The notes beneath the pieces were generated by a model. It saw only the letters and a list, made by a program, of their open reading frames with translations, made no database searches and was not told where the DNA came from. Below, piece after piece: positions 11,693 through 25,400 of a DNA stretch of 64,000 bases; position 1 is the first letter of the stretch; the number at the start of each line of letters is the position of its first letter. Made by a program: the position numbers and the translations under genes. The stretch is taken from contig NC_056040.1 of assembly GCF_004379255.2 (NCBI RefSeq), positions 22,890,120-22,954,119 of the forward strand. The letters are read 5' to 3'. Source of the stretch: Salvia splendens. Lineage: Eukaryota; Streptophyta; Magnoliopsida; Lamiales; Lamiaceae.

Positions 11693-12136
11693 CTCCGTCC
11701 CATAACATCGCATACTTGGGGAGTTGCACGAAATTTTAGGAGATGTTTTGTATGTTAGTTGGAGAGAGAAAATAGTACTCACTCCGTTCTGCGGTTGTGG
11801 AGCTGTTTCTTTTCGGCATGCAATTTAAGAAAAATTGTGTTAAGTGAATTAAGTAAAGGAAGAATAAAAGTAGGAAATGAAAAAGATAGAGAGATGAAGA
11901 GAGAATAAAGTAAGAGATAGTAAAGTAAGTGAGAAGAAATGTGTTGACTTTTAATAAAAAGGGAAATGATTCAACTAATATGGAACATACCAAAATTATA
12001 AAATGACTCTACTACTATGGAACAAAGGGAGTATATTTATTTAATGTGAGAGAGTTTTTTCTTAAAAAGAAAATGTGACATCTTTTATAGGACAAACTAA
12101 AAAAAAAAGTGCGACATCTATTCTGGAACATGTGAG
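11693..12136. mobile_element. Outer Stowaway-like MITE split by a second MITE
   Basis: The left end CTCCGTCCCATAACATCGCA and right end TGCGACATCTATTCTGGAAC pair imperfectly as inverted repeats, flanked by TA. The middle is occupied by another MITE at 11778-12031. Confidence 0.5.
11778..12031. mobile_element. Inner Stowaway-like MITE
   Basis: The left end is CTCACTCCGTTCTGCGGTTG and the right end is CTATGGAACAAAGGGAG, each beside TA. The ends are imperfect inverted repeats of the Stowaway type and the element is inserted in another MITE. Confidence 0.55.
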
Positions 12137-12473
12137 TATCTACCAATGGTACACTTGTGTCCTAACCTCTAAAATTAATAGTAGTATTATTATTTTCACA
12201 TACTGATGTATCCCCATTCCCCAATAGTATTCGCACCTCAATTCAATAAAATTTAAACAAGAAGTCCCTTGGTATTAAGGGTAATGGGCTCATTTGAAAT
12301 ATGAATAAAATCCAAAATACTTTCACAATCCCTTATATCAATAAAATCCAAAAAATACTTTCAGTTACTTGCTTTTACAAATTACGACTATATACATAAA
12401 TTCATCATTTATCATGGTTCCTTTGACATATAAATTGACCTGAAATACTACTCAATTACCTAAATATTTTATA

Positions 12474-12687
12474 CACCCTCTTTCTATAAAAATAGTCTCA
12501 TTTAGCCATTTTGAGATGTCCACAAAAAATAGTCATATTTCTTAAAATAGAAAGTTTCTCTCTCAATTTTATCCACTATTTCTCCTCTCTCATACTTCAT
12601 CTACTTTTTCTTCATATCTCTTTCTCACTTTACCTATTAAAATCTGTGCCGTCTATAAATGAGACTATTTTTTGTGGACGGAGGGAG
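12474..12687. mobile_element. Stowaway-like MITE
   Basis: Inverted ends: ATAAAAATAGTCTCATTT near the left terminus and AAATGAGACTATTTTTTGTG near the right, the latter closing with GGACGGAGGGAG and TA. Confidence 0.75.
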
Positions 12688-12789
12688 TACAGAACAAAAG
12701 TAACTCAATGCCAATATAATCTTAGAGAATGAAGATAATTACGAATCTTACTATAAAAATATAGAATCACTAAACTAAAAACTACGCAT

Positions 12790-13700
12790 TGTCGAGTGTG
12801 ATGGTGATAGGATTATCTCCATATCTATATTATTTAGTTAGTTATTGATTTATCATATCTTTTCATATTTATTAGGATTATTTTCTTGTTCCTTAAGTTA
12901 GGGTATCAACTATTATAAATAGTGGACATTGTTATTCATTTAGATCATTCAAGAAATATCAAATTATCTTATTTTTCGTATTTTACTTTCTTTTGCAATC
13001 GGTTTGATCTACGGGCAAAGATCCCCCGACTACCATTTATCCCTCCGCCGATCGCCTTTGCGACGCCGGAAACTTGTTAAGAGAAATCATCTCTTAACAG
13101 ATGGTTACAACTTGCCTCGTAGAAAAAAGTTTAATACCCTTCAAGGGTTAGAGTTTGTCAGGTAGGCGTGATTTAAACCATTTATCCATAAGAAAATATC
13201 TTGTTTAAAATATACAATGTCGGTTTTAGTCCCTTCAACGAGTCACTCTAGCTTATTCTTCCTCGTACTCTTTCCTTGAACTGCGAATTTTTCCAAATCT
13301 TCTATGACGCATGAGGTTAAGCACTGTTGGAAGAGTTGATATTAAGGAATTGCATGAAGAAGGGAGTGCACGAGTTTGCTTTAAGGATGAGAGCACATGA
13401 TCAAAACCACAAATCATAAATGATACATTGCCAGCTAATGGATCAGGGGACCGCATTTGTACCTTCAAGGACGTGCTGATGAGAGGACTAAAGGAGAGAG
13501 AGGTTGGTTAGGATTAGTGGTCTTAATGAGATGTTAGTGAATTAATCATAACCGAATATTGATTCTGGATTGTTCCAAGTATGTGTATAAATACTGGTTT
13601 TGTAATCCTCTTATTCAATCAATGAAACAGTGTTACTAGCTCTCTCTCATATACTATTTTCGGCTACATTCTACATAACTTTCATCAACATGGTCTTTGG
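12790..13700 (+). other. Probable fragments of decayed LTRs
   Basis: Two patches look like LTR ends: a TATA-like TATAAATAGTGG near 12915 followed by a leader with CAATCGGTTTGATCTACGGG, and TATAAATACTGG near 13587 followed by a polyadenylation-like AATGAAA and a CT-rich leader. No matching partner, TG...CA ends or target duplication were found. No gene is supported. Confidence 0.3.
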
Positions 13701-13850
13701 TTATTCTTTTCAATCACTTCGACGTGTATTTTGACCCGTGTTTCTTCAACATGTCCGAATTAAGGTTGATCATCTTTCATAATGTTTTAAACACTTTTGT
13801 GTTTGTTCAATTATTTCAAGCTTCAATACTTCTCTTTCATATGTTGTTGG

Positions 13851-15075
13851 TGTTGGTTTCTTGATTACAAGAGATAAAAGCCGGGCGTAATACAACCCAA
13901 AAGAAGGAATACAGAATGGAAAACTGAAACTGAATTACAATGTAAAATTTGAAACAGATAAACCGTGAAACAGTAGTTAGCCAAGTCGAGGAGGCCTCTT
14001 TCCGCAAGACGAGATACGCCCCGGTAGTGCTCTCGGTTTGGCGTGTCGTCCCCAAAGATGAAACGGCTACGTCTCTGGTGAAGCAGCACCGCTATCGGCA
14101 GAGCTCCGGCGAACTGGATGGAGGAGAGGACCGAGCTTTCGACAGAAAAACAATGCAGGAGAGGGAGAGCTTATGATGCAGAATGCTTGTGTATTATATT
14201 CTAAAGATGCATGGAATTGCTAGCCTATTTATAGGCTCATTCCACTGCTGGGGGGTCAACAGCCATGATGGTTGTCATCATTGCGAGAGTGTAACTGCCG
14301 AACGTTACAAACCGTTACGAGAGCTTGTGGCAGGAGTGTGCCTTTCTCGTGTGGAGCGTGTGGATTTCTCACGTGTCAGCCGTGTAGGCTTTGACTGTGC
14401 CACGCTTGACGATGTATCAAGCCACTTGGATTGCTGACTCAGTGGTGGTCTAAAAAGATTAAGTTTGGGCCAAGCACCAAGCCCAAAGACCACCCCAAGT
14501 CCAAGTCCAAGTCCAAGTCCAAGTCTAAGATCGGGATCGGGATCGGGATCGAGACCGAGACCGAGACCTCCAAGATCGGGATCGGGATCAAGATCGGGAT
14601 CGAGACCGAGACCGAGACCGGGCCCAAGGCCCGCGGCCCGTGGCCCTGACCACGAGCACGAGCACGAGCACGAGCACGGGCTCAGGCGGGCGGGCAGCGG
14701 CGGCGGCGCGCGCGTGTGCGCGCGTGTGGGCTCTTTCACCCATCTTGGTCCACTATAATTATTAAGTAACATAAAGTCACTTAATTTAAGCACATTAAAA
14801 TATGTGTTACTTCTCCTATGTGGGATAATTAACACTAGTTAATTATTCTCTAAGCTCAAACTCCAAGCTTTAATTAAAAGCTAATTATGACCAACTTTAA
14901 TCCACTATTTCTCACTCACCGGAAATCGGATTTGAGAAAGTGAATATACTACATTTATCTACGTAAAATGTAGGTCGACGCTATATCATTTAATTTCATA
15001 AAATTAAACGTCTCGTCACATTTATTATTTGGTCAAAGTCCATTGATCGGGCATATTTAATCCATGATTTTTACA
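13851..15075 (-). repeat. 3' LTR of the copia element (1225 bp)
   Basis: Contains the TATA region near 14225 (CCTATAAATAGG on the minus strand) and a block of hexanucleotide repeats at 14490-14690 (AAGTCC, GGGATC, CGAGAC and GAGCAC units). This is the longer and more complete LTR of the pair. Confidence 0.85.
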
Positions 15076-15637
15076 ATCCCCCACATGAGGGGAAATAGCC
15101 GAATGCATATGCATGCAGACACAAACTCAACCCTCGAGAGGTATATAAGCATAAGGATAGGTAGTTGTTTGCTTTAAACCCTCCATAGTCGATACCATCG
15201 GATACACAGGCGGCTTAGTAGCGCGATGCTTTGAAATAATCCCTCACGGCGTGCACCGAGACAATGATGTTAACGCTTAAACACCTCAACCTCATCCGTT
15301 CTCACGTTTTGTGTCCATTGCGGTCTTGGACACCACTTTTGATTCATAAGTGTGTTTTATGAAGCGACCACACTTCGCACTTACATAGGTGATTTTTAGT
15401 CAAGTACCTTGCCATACTTGGTCTCTTTGAGAACTCCATCTATTTGAGATCCTTAAGAACCATTAAAAGTCATAGACTTAGCCTTTACCACTAGGCAAGT
15501 TCTCTAACACTCTATTGCTCTCTAGGGAATAGATATAGTTGAGTGTTTCTCATGAACTCCCATATCTTAGTTGTCCCTTTGAACCAAGTTCTTGGGATCT
15601 CCAGTCATCATGGTTGGGTTACCACTATGATAATTCT

Positions 15638-18600
15638 TTAGTTTGTGGATTTCAAACCCACTCCCTCTAGCAACTTATTCATGTGATCACGGTTTAACCC
15701 TTTAGTTAGCGGATCCGCTAGATTATCTATTGACTTCATGTAGTCAATTGTAATCACCCCTGTTGTGATCAAATGTCTCAGGGTGTTATGTCGTCGACAT
15801 ATATGTCGAGACTTACCATTATAGAAACCATTGTTTGCCCTTCCAATAGCCGTTTGGCTATCGCAGTTGATCAGCACTGGTGGCACTGGCTTAGACCAAC
15901 ATGGAATGTCTTCAAGGAAGTTCTTAAGCCACTCGGCTTCCTCACCCGCCTTGTCTAAGGCCATGAACTCTGATTCCATGGTTGATCGGGCTATACATGT
16001 CTGTTTTGTGGATTTCCACGATACAACACCACCCCCAATAGTAAAGACGTATCCACTTGTTGAAAGTGAGTCTCTATTGTCGGATATCCAATTTGCGTCA
16101 CAGTATCCTTCAAGTACTGGGGTATCTCGAGAAGTGTAGCCCATGATTTTGAGTATGTTTTAAATATCTCAAACCCTCACAAGAGCTCCCCAATGCTCTT
16201 TGCTTGGATTGCTCGTGTAACGACTCAACTTGTTCACGGCACAAGCAATGTCAGGTCAAGTGCAATTAGTTAAGTACATAATGCATCCGATGACCCGTGC
16301 ATACTCTTCTTGTGCAACGGGCTCGCCTTTGTTTTGGCTCAAGTGAACGTCGAGTTCAATTGGAGTCTTAACCGGCGCGCCATCATAGGCTTTGAATTTG
16401 TTCAAAATCTTCTCAACATAATGTGATTGTGTTAAGATGATTCCATCAGACGTTCTTAGAATCTTCATTCCAAGAATTACATCGGCTAGACCCATGTCTT
16501 TTATGTCAAAGTTTCTCATGGCCTGTGTATCATTAATTACTTGAGTGTTGTTACCCAAGATTAACATATCATCAACGTATAGACACACTATAACATGACC
16601 GTTATTAGTGCTCTTGATGTAGACACATTTGTCGCACTCGTTGATCTTGAACCCATTTGATAACATCACATTATCAAACTTCAAGTGTCATTGCAATGGC
16701 GCTTGTTTCAAACCATATAGAGACTTTACCAGCTTGCATACCTTTTTTCTCTTGTCCAGGTACTACAAACCCTTCGGGTTGTTCCATATAGATTTTATCT
16801 TCTAGTTCACTATTTAGAAACGCGGTCTTTACATCCATTTGATGAATCTCAAGATTGTGCAATGCAGCAATAGCGAGAAGCACTCGGATAGATGTAATCC
16901 TTGTTACAGGTGAATAGGTATCGAAGAAGTCATGTCCTTGCTTTTGTTTAAAACCCTTTACTACTAGTCGGACTTTATACTTATCCACTGTTCCATCGGC
17001 CTTAAATTTCCTTTTAAGTACCCATTTGCAACCTAGAGGTTTCGCACCTTCAGGTAGATCTACCAACACCCAAGTGTGGTTTAGCAAAATTGAATCAATT
17101 TCGCTTTGAACAGCTTCTCTCCAATGTAACCCGTCTAGGCCATCGAAGGCTACTTTTATAGATGTTGGTTCTTCATCTAACATAAAAGCAATGTAGTCAG
17201 GACCAAATGTTTTTGGTGTTCTGACCCTACTACCACATCTTAGTACTGTATCATTTGGATCGGGCCTTACACGCTTGCGCGATATAGGTTCCTCATCCAC
17301 TGATTTAGAACTAGTGGCTTCAATTCTTGTCTCAGAATTGGTTAAGACTTTTTCATTGTCTTTGCAAGGAAATGTATTTTCAAGAAATACAGCATTCCCA
17401 AACTCAATTGTTGTTTCTACAGTAATAGTCGATATTTCAGACTTGTGAACAACAAATCGATATGCACTACTATTAAGTGCATATCCAATGAAGATGCAAT
17501 CAACTGTTTTAGGTCCGATTGTAACTTCTTTGGGCGGAGGAACCATCACCTTAGCCAAACATCCCCACACTTTGAGGTATTTATAGGATGGCTTCCTTCC
17601 ATTCCACAACTCATAAGGAGTAACATCTTTTCCTTTGAGAGGGATTTTATTCAAGATATAGTTTGCTGCAATACAGCTTCCCCCCACATGTTATGTGGTA
17701 ATCCTGAAGTCAGAAGCAGTGCATTCATCATCTCTTTTAGAATTCGATTTTTGCGTTCTGCAACACCATTAGATTGTGGTGAATATGGTGCAGTCGTTTG
17801 ATGGATTATACCACTTGCGTTGCATAACTCCTCAAACGGGGCTACATATTCGCCTCCTCTATCGCTTCGAATCGTTTTGATTTTACAACCAAGTTGATTC
17901 TCAACTTCGTTCTTATAATTTTTGAACGCTTCTATTGCTTCATCTTTACTTCTTAAAAGATAAATGTAGCAATACCTTGTGCAATCATCTATGAAAGTGA
18001 TAAAGTACTTTTTACCACCTCTAGTTTGCACCATCTTTAAATCACATACATGTCCCAATCTACAGTGCCATAAATTTGAACACTCAGTCAAATAAGAGGA
18101 AGTAGATGCTTTATTATTATTAGCCAACGGCTTTGCAACACTGCGAGTTGCTACACTAAGCTTGAAAAGTCCATCGGTTACATAACCTTTTCCGAGTGAC
18201 TTTCCAAACTTGTACAATGCAAACCTATCAGACTCAAATACAAGTTTAAACCCCTTATTAACTAGTATTGATCCTGACACTAGGTTCTTGCGGATGTCCG
18301 GGACATGCAGCACATCCTTCAAAGTGATTGTGACGCCAGACGTCATCATGAGAATCACGTTGCCAACGCCGAGGATTCCGGACGATGCTTGATTCCCCAT
18401 GTTGATCTTCCTCCCTTCAACAGCAGTGTAGGAGGCAAACTTGCTCCTATCTGAGCAGACATGAGCATTAGCGCTAATGTCGATGTACCAGCCACCCTTG
18501 TTATCAACAAGGTTAACCTCTTCAGTGACCACAGCAATGAGGCCGTTTTCATCCCAGTCCTTGAACTCCTTCTCAACGACGTGGGCAGTCGGCTTCTTCT

Positions 18601-19835
18601 TCTTGCTGCGGCAGTCCTTTGCAAAGTGGCCCGGTTTGCCACATTTGTAGCAATCGCCTTCAAACTTCTTTGTAGGCTGCTTTCCCTTTCCTTTGTCGCT
18701 TGGACGATTTGGGCGAGGGCGTTTGTTGGAGGGACCGCCCCGCTCCAACAGATTGGCTTTGGCTTCAAGTGGGGTGAAGCCCTTAGCCTTTTGGTCGCTT
18801 TTGCGCACATCAGCCTCAATGCGCAATTTCACGATCAAGTCTTCAAGGGTCATCTGCTTTCGCTTGTGCTTGAGATAGGTCTTGAAGTCCTTCCAACTAG
18901 GAGGAAGCTTGTCAATGATCGTGCACCTTAGGAATTTGTCGGGCAAGGTCATCCCTTCAGCCACTAATGTGTGGATGGTCATTTGGAGCTCTTGGACTTG
19001 CTCCATAATGGGTCGAGAGTCGACCATCTTGTAGTCCATAAACTTGGATGCTACAACTTGTTCAGTACCTGCAGCATTATCTATGCTATACTTCCTTTCT
19101 AGGCTTTCCCACATTTGTTTAGATGTGGTTACATTGGAGTATACATTGTACAAACTATCATCTAAAGCACTTAGAATGAAATTTTTACAAAGATAATCTC
19201 CTTTCCTCCAAGCTTCATATTCCGCCATGACTTCGAGACTAGTCTCTTGATCACTTGGCACGGACGGCTCGTTTTCAGTGAGGAAGTTAGCGACGCCCAA
19301 TGTTGTAAGTAGAACAACATATTTTGGTACCACCTTTTGAAGTCAGATCCTCCAAACTTTGGTGGCTTCTCGGCAGGTGGCATCATTCTTGGTGCCAAAG
19401 GTGCCGAGCTTGGTCCATGGAAGGAACCAATTCTGTTGCCCCCGAAGAAGCCAACAACATGGTTGGGCATAGAGCCTCCACCATTCATGTTGGGCATAGA
19501 GCCCGCCATGATCGTACTATCCCCGAAGGAACTAGCACCCGCATGAGACCCGAAGGCCCCAGCATTCGTGTGAGACCCGAAGGCCCCAACACTCGATCCA
19601 TTAAAGAATCCGAAGGAACCACTAAAAGTAAACCAACCGATCCACTCGAGGTGGATCCACCAGTGTGCCCAAGGGGGTTAATAAACTCCCAAGGGGTTGT
19701 TGATGAAGATGGATAGCGCCCGGGAGTGGGCATCATCGTCGGAATCGACGAAGTGTTGACAGGTCCAGTGGTCGCCATGTTGGAGGAAATGGCGGCGGCG
19801 GAGGTGGCAGCAGCGGTGTTGGATTCAGTCGACAT
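15638..19835 (-). pseudogene. Copia gag-pol, multiply frameshifted
   Basis: The reading starts at ATG 19835 (MSTESNTAAA). Visible pieces in order are a gag region, a zinc knuckle CYKCGKPGHFAKDC, a protease site reading WYIDISANAHVC where a D-S/T-G is expected, and an integrase zinc region LWHCRLGH. There is then an apparent deletion of roughly 50 residues that removes the Cys pair and the first catalytic Asp, followed by SDRGGEY and GVAERKNR. Reverse transcriptase with CLYVDDMLIL follows, and RNase H with [12 protein letters not shown]. Frame changes occur near 19500, 19320, 17660, 16680 and 16200. A copy this damaged is a relic. Confidence 0.88.
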
Positions 19836-19924
19836 CTCCAGCAAAAGGTGTTTTTAGTTTCGAAAGTTTTAGTTCAGTTTTATAGTCCAAATTCCTTCAA
19901 AGGCAAGTTATCTCGTCTTGCGAT

Positions 19925-20764
19925 TGTTGGTTTCTTGATTACAAGAGATAAAAGCCGGGCGTAATACAACCCAAAAGAAGGAATACAGAATGGAAAATTG
20001 AAACTGAATTACAATGTAAAATTCGAAACAGATAAACCATGAAACAGTAGTTAGCCGAGTCGAGGAGACCTCTTTCGGCAAGACGAGATACGCCCCGGTA
20101 GTGCTCTCGGTTTGGTGTGTCGTCCCCAAAGATGAAACGGTTACGTCTCTGGTGAAGCAGCACCGCTATCAGCAGAGCTCCGGCGAACTGGTTGGAGGAG
20201 AGGGCAGAGCTTTCAACAGAAAAACAATCATTGCGAGAGTGTAACTGCCGAACGTTACAAACCGTTACGAGAGCTTGTGGCAGGAGTGTCCCAGCACAAA
20301 GACCATCCAAAGACCAATTGCCAAGATCGAGATCGAGATCGAGACCGAGACCGCGGCCCCGACCACGGGCTCGGGCGGGCCGGCAGCGGCGGCGTCGCCC
20401 GCATGTGCGCGCGTGTGGGCTCTTTCACCCATCTTGGTCCACTATAATTATTAAGTGATATAAAGTCACTTAATTTAAGCATATTAAAGTATGTGTTACT
20501 TCTCCTATGTGGGATAATTAACACTAGTTAATTATTCCATAAGCTCAAACTTCAAGCTTTAATCAAAAGCTAATTATGCCCAACTTTAATCCACTATTTC
20601 TCACTCACCGGAAATCGGATTTGAGAAAGTGAATATATAACATTTATCTACGTAAAATGTAGGTCGACGCTATATCATTTAATTTCACAAAATTAAACGT
20701 CTCGTCACATTTATTATTTGGTCAAAGTCCATTGACCGGGCATATTTAATCCATGATTTTTACA
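19925..20764 (-). repeat. 5' LTR of the copia element (840 bp), promoter deleted
   Basis: Aligns with the 3' LTR but lacks about 124 bp corresponding to 14155-14278, including the TATA box, and a second block of about 140 bp corresponding to roughly 14339-14480. The hexanucleotide block is also contracted. Confidence 0.85.
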
Positions 20765-20769
20765 ATTGG

Positions 20770-22200
20770 TGGTGTGCGTATGTGCATCTTCTTATTGCTG
20801 AACGTATTCGCTGAATCTATCTTTAGAAAAATATTACCTAAATATACTAACAGAGTAACAGTATTAGATTTATACAATGGGACAATTATCATAATTTTGA
20901 CCTATAATGAAAACTAAATATTTATTTAGTACTTATATTTTCCAACAAAGTATATGAACGAATTGAAGCATATTTATATCTATGTGGTTTTATATATTCC
21001 ATTTCACTGGGTTACTATATGTACTTCATTTATTGATATTTTTATTTTACTATATAGTATATATTCACTTCATTTATGTCCACGTATTCTTGAACTTGAA
21101 AGAACTTGTTCCATATGTATTTTATTTGTACCCGCGTGAAGAGAACAAAATCGATGAATTTTAATTATGAATATAAAATATAAGGGAAATACATATAAAT
21201 ATATTAATTAAAACATTGTAATTAATCCACCATCAACCGCCCCAATTATAATTTACCCGAGTAGAAGCCTTTGTCATTTTCGTCAACTTATTTTATGACT
21301 GACAATGTTCTAATTATTGGAGACACTCGCTGTAAATATAATTAGAGTAGTGCTTATGAAGTTATTATTTTCGAGAATTCAAACTCATTTTTGCATTTTC
21401 TATGAAAACAACATCAAATATGAGTCTATTGCAAAAATTTTGTGAGACATATACTAAAAAGTATTGTAAAATTTGAGTTTAGTATAAATGTTTAGAGTAA
21501 AATTACATTTTAGAATGATATATATGAGAATTGATATGCTGAGGGGCAACATGTGAGGTACCATGAGAATTGGGTTTGAATGGAAATGCAATGGAGGGTG
21601 ATTTGGATATTGATAATGAGTTTTGGATATTTTTTGTTGTTTTTTCATTGTTGAATAATTGAATTGGTTGTATATTTATTAATCATTTCAAATTTCAGAA
21701 TGGTGTGATTTGAGATTGTGAGGAATTACATTGAAAGTTATTGCAACTTAACTGTTCGGAAAAATGCTTAAAACTTGCACTTGTTCATTTAACGTACACT
21801 TATTTTTGCACAGAAGCATATTTTTTCTTTGTGATGTATAACTGTACTATGTTTACATGGTTACGAATTAAACTCAATTCAAAATGGATAAAGAGAATGC
21901 AAAAACTTAAAATAAGGATGCCCAAACATTACATTAGGATTCAAGGATTATACAGATTTGAAAAGTTATCAGCAAACTGATGCCCATTAAAATTTAGCAG
22001 CACTCTGTCTAGAGTTCCTATTTTCTGGAGAGTTTCTCTTTAATTTCTCAAGCAATGAGGAAGAGTTACTAAGGAGATATTATGGTATTGAAAGAATGAA
22101 GAAGACAATTTTTTGTGATGAATGTTTTTCAAATATTAATACAAAGTAAAGGTAACTAATTATGTTTGAAACCGTAGAAACAAAAAAAGTTCAAATGAAT
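20770..22200. other. AT-rich spacer, no gene seen
   Basis: No recognisable protein domain, repeat ends or RNA gene. ORFs are short and of low complexity. Confidence 0.6.
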
Positions 22201-22459
22201 CAACATGAAATTAAAAACACCAAATATTATATTGAATCCTAACTCTAGTAATCAGTCTAATAGCATCAAAAAACATAATTAACTCCAAGGTAGCAATTAC
22301 AACTCCTTTTGAAAATAAAGTGAGACCATTCTGCCTTAAAGCCAAGTATTCTCCTTCGACTTGCATAACAGATCCAGTTTTCTCCTTCTTATTGCTAAGT
22401 TCCAATATCTGCACTGTTCATAAAAGCCACATTTCACTAGTATGGACATCAATCCTTTT

Positions 22460-25400
22460 CAATTGCAAATTAATAGTTGTCGTGGCAATCACCTGCAGCT
22501 GACCTGCAATTCAAATATAAGAGTAAAAATGATGAAGTGAAATTTGTTGATTACTTAAATAATTATACAATATAAATGATAAAATTTCACAATCATACAC
22601 ATACCCGTCATGCAAATCTGGATAATTACGTTTGTCGTGAGATACTCCACGAAGCCCACATCCATGGCAGGCCCTAGGCTTTATAGTTGACTTCTCCTTT
22701 GAAGATAACATTCTCTTACCACACCCTTTTGTTCTAATTTAAGAAGGATCGCCTATACTGACGGATTTATCTAAGTTTTTCCTTCTCTGAGTACTGATCT
22801 TAGTTGTTGGACTAATACCTATGTCTTTGATTTTACCATGTATATAGTCAAGTTGTTCATCCAAAAACTTTATCCTCTCCTCCGTCAAAGATGCATCACC
22901 AATCAATATTGCAGCTTTATAAGATAACTTGGAGTCTCGCGACATCAGAAGTTTTGTTGGATCATCATTAGCATTTTCACCATCTATTGTATATACAACA
23001 TCAATCATTGCTTCTCGCGTCCATCACTTGAGTATATACTTGTCAGGCAGTTCAGATATTTGGCTAATCCGGAAGAAAGCAAGCATGTGTCTGCACGGAA
23101 TACCATCAAACTCAAATTTTCCACAAGTACAAGATATATGATCTCTTTGTCTATCATGTGTGAGTAGCCTTAGTTTCGAGGATGAAGAATTTTGGAAATT
23201 CATCACATTGTAAATCATAATATCATCTTGTGTAGAGGCATATTGCACAAGGTAACCATGATGTAGGGATCAGATCACTCGGGATTCACTAATTACCGGG
23301 TCCTCTTTTTGTATTACACTTTGGAGATGGTCAATCTCCAAGAACATAGACCAAGAATACAACCAGAAGATACAAACAATACAATCTAGCAATGCGCTAC
23401 AAGTTACAGAGAAAACCCTAGCTCTAGTCAAAACCATTGACCGATTCTGGACTCCGAGCTATCACTGCTGGAACTTGACCTGCACACTAAGTAGATTGAT
23501 CAGTATAGTAAGAAATCAGATCCTAACAGATCTGAGACAAGAAAGTATAACGAAGCACAAGTCAGAAAACTGAGAGACTATGGCTCAGGTTGCACATGCA
23601 ACTTCACTGGGCCAGGGACCTCCCCTATCTACACCGATAGGTCACAAGGGAGCACCGCAAGACAAATCAAACCCAAACCCTAGGGATCTACCGATTGCTA
23701 CTTCGCACCGGCAAACTACCACGCGATATTCATGGTCAGAACTCAGGATCACCTCTGAAACAACTAGAGATCACAGATCTCTCAAATCACAAGGAATCGC
23801 CCGAAGTTCTTCACACAACCGCCAGATTCTAACTGAACCGTTCAATCTATGGCCAACCGATCTATCAACACAAGAGTTGAAGGATCTATACTCTTCGCTC
23901 ACTTAACCAGAGGGAAGAAGTCACCGGAGAAGAAGATCGGCGAGTATCAGAGATGAGAGAGAGAAGTTTCTAGAGAGAAGGAGGAGCGAAATATCTGAGA
24001 GGGAGAGAGTAATCGAATGAATGAGAAAAGTATCAAAGACTTATCTCACAAAACAAACACAGCTTCAGATCTAACAGCTCAGGAGCACGATCCTCGTGGA
24101 GTTGCCACGCGGCAGCAATCGGTCCTCCCAGATAAGTAATGGGCCACACTCAAGAATCCGGGCTCAAAATTAAATCAGCCCATTGATTTAATTCCTCAAG
24201 CCCAACTCCAAATGGTCCATTTATCTCACACATGACTTTGACTTATTTCATCTTGAAATTTCGTCCAATTTTTTCTTGTATAATACACTTTAACCATTTG
24301 AGTCTCTATTGGCCAACATGTTTTGATTTTGGGATGCTCATTCATGTCAATATGGTCAGCAACTAACTCATTGGGTCTCTGGTGTCTCAATCCTCTATTG
24401 AAACGTGTGATAAAATCCATCAATGAGTTCTTATTGGAGACATATTTTTTGAAAAACGAATGTGAACTCTCAGATTTCTGACTACTTGACATCCCAGCAA
24501 AAAATACGTGGCTAAAGTATGTTGGAACCCACTTATGTTGCAGTTCATACATCAACAATATCCAACTATTTTGCTCCAAGTTAGCACATCTAATTACCTC
24601 ATTCCAACCATGCTCAAATTTTTCTGAAGATGTAGAATTTTTTATAACATTTTTAATACTCTGATAGTGGTCCCGAAAAGTTACCGAAGAAATCTTTTCT
24701 GGAAACTTGTTCATTATGTGCCACAAGCAATAGCGATGCACAGTTTCCGACAAAACTCTTGCAAGTGCTTTTGTCAATGTCGGGTCTTGATCAATGATGA
24801 TTGCTTTTGGAGCACTTGTTGGCATAGCTTCAATAAACTTATTAAGCAACCAAATATACGATTCTGTCTTCTCATCACTTAGAAATCCACAACCAAAAAC
24901 TATTGTTTGATGATGATGATTAACCCCTACGAAAGGTGTAAAAATCATTCCATACTTATTAGTGTTATAAGTGGAATCCAACACAACGACATCACCAAAT
25001 ACACTATAGGCCGCTCTTGACTTAGGATCTGCCCAAAAACATCGGCTGAACCTATTATTCGAATCTGTCTCAAAGTCAAAGAAAAATGATTTGTTCTTCT
25101 CTTTCTCAGATGTAAAGAATTCTATCAGAGTTTCAGTATCGATTCCCTTTTGTTCATCCCTTAATTCTTTCTCAAAATTCCTAATATCTCTTTCTATGCA
25201 ACCTATACTTTTAGGTCCACCATACTCAATCTCTAATAGTTGCATTTGCTGACATGTCGGTATGTTAGCTTCTGAAAATTTTTGAGTTAATACTCTCTTC
25301 GCAGTAGAAACATTACGCTGTGATCGAAGCAAGTGCACTTTTGAAGGAGTCAAAAGTCCGTGATTATGACCTTCCACAAAGACGTCGACACTCCAATCCG

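Larger units (their letters stand above)
13851..20764 (-). mobile_element. Full-structure but dead Ty1/copia LTR retrotransposon
   Basis: The two LTRs are 13851-15075 (3') and 19925-20764 (5'), in reverse orientation, with ends TGTAAAAATC...CCAACA read on the minus strand. A purine-rich tract lies beside the 3' LTR (ATGTGGGGGAT on the minus strand, near 15076-15088). Flanks GTTGG (13846-13850) and ATTGG (20765-20769) are a 4 of 5 match for a target duplication. Internal coding order is gag, protease, integrase, reverse transcriptase, RNase H, which is the copia order. Frames are broken several times and the 5' LTR has lost its promoter, so the copy cannot move by itself. Confidence 0.9.

Noticed and set aside
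13253..13468. Possible small gene at 13.2-13.5 kb
   Set aside because: The 71-aa ORF matches nothing recognised and lies among LTR-like debris.
14431..14835. Repeat-rich ORFs with Gly-Ser or Pro-Asp runs
   Set aside because: They are translations of hexanucleotide repeats in the copia LTR.
18355..18931. Plus-strand and alternate-frame ORFs across the copia gag region
   Set aside because: They overlap the recognised gag frame with its zinc knuckle and have no domains of their own.
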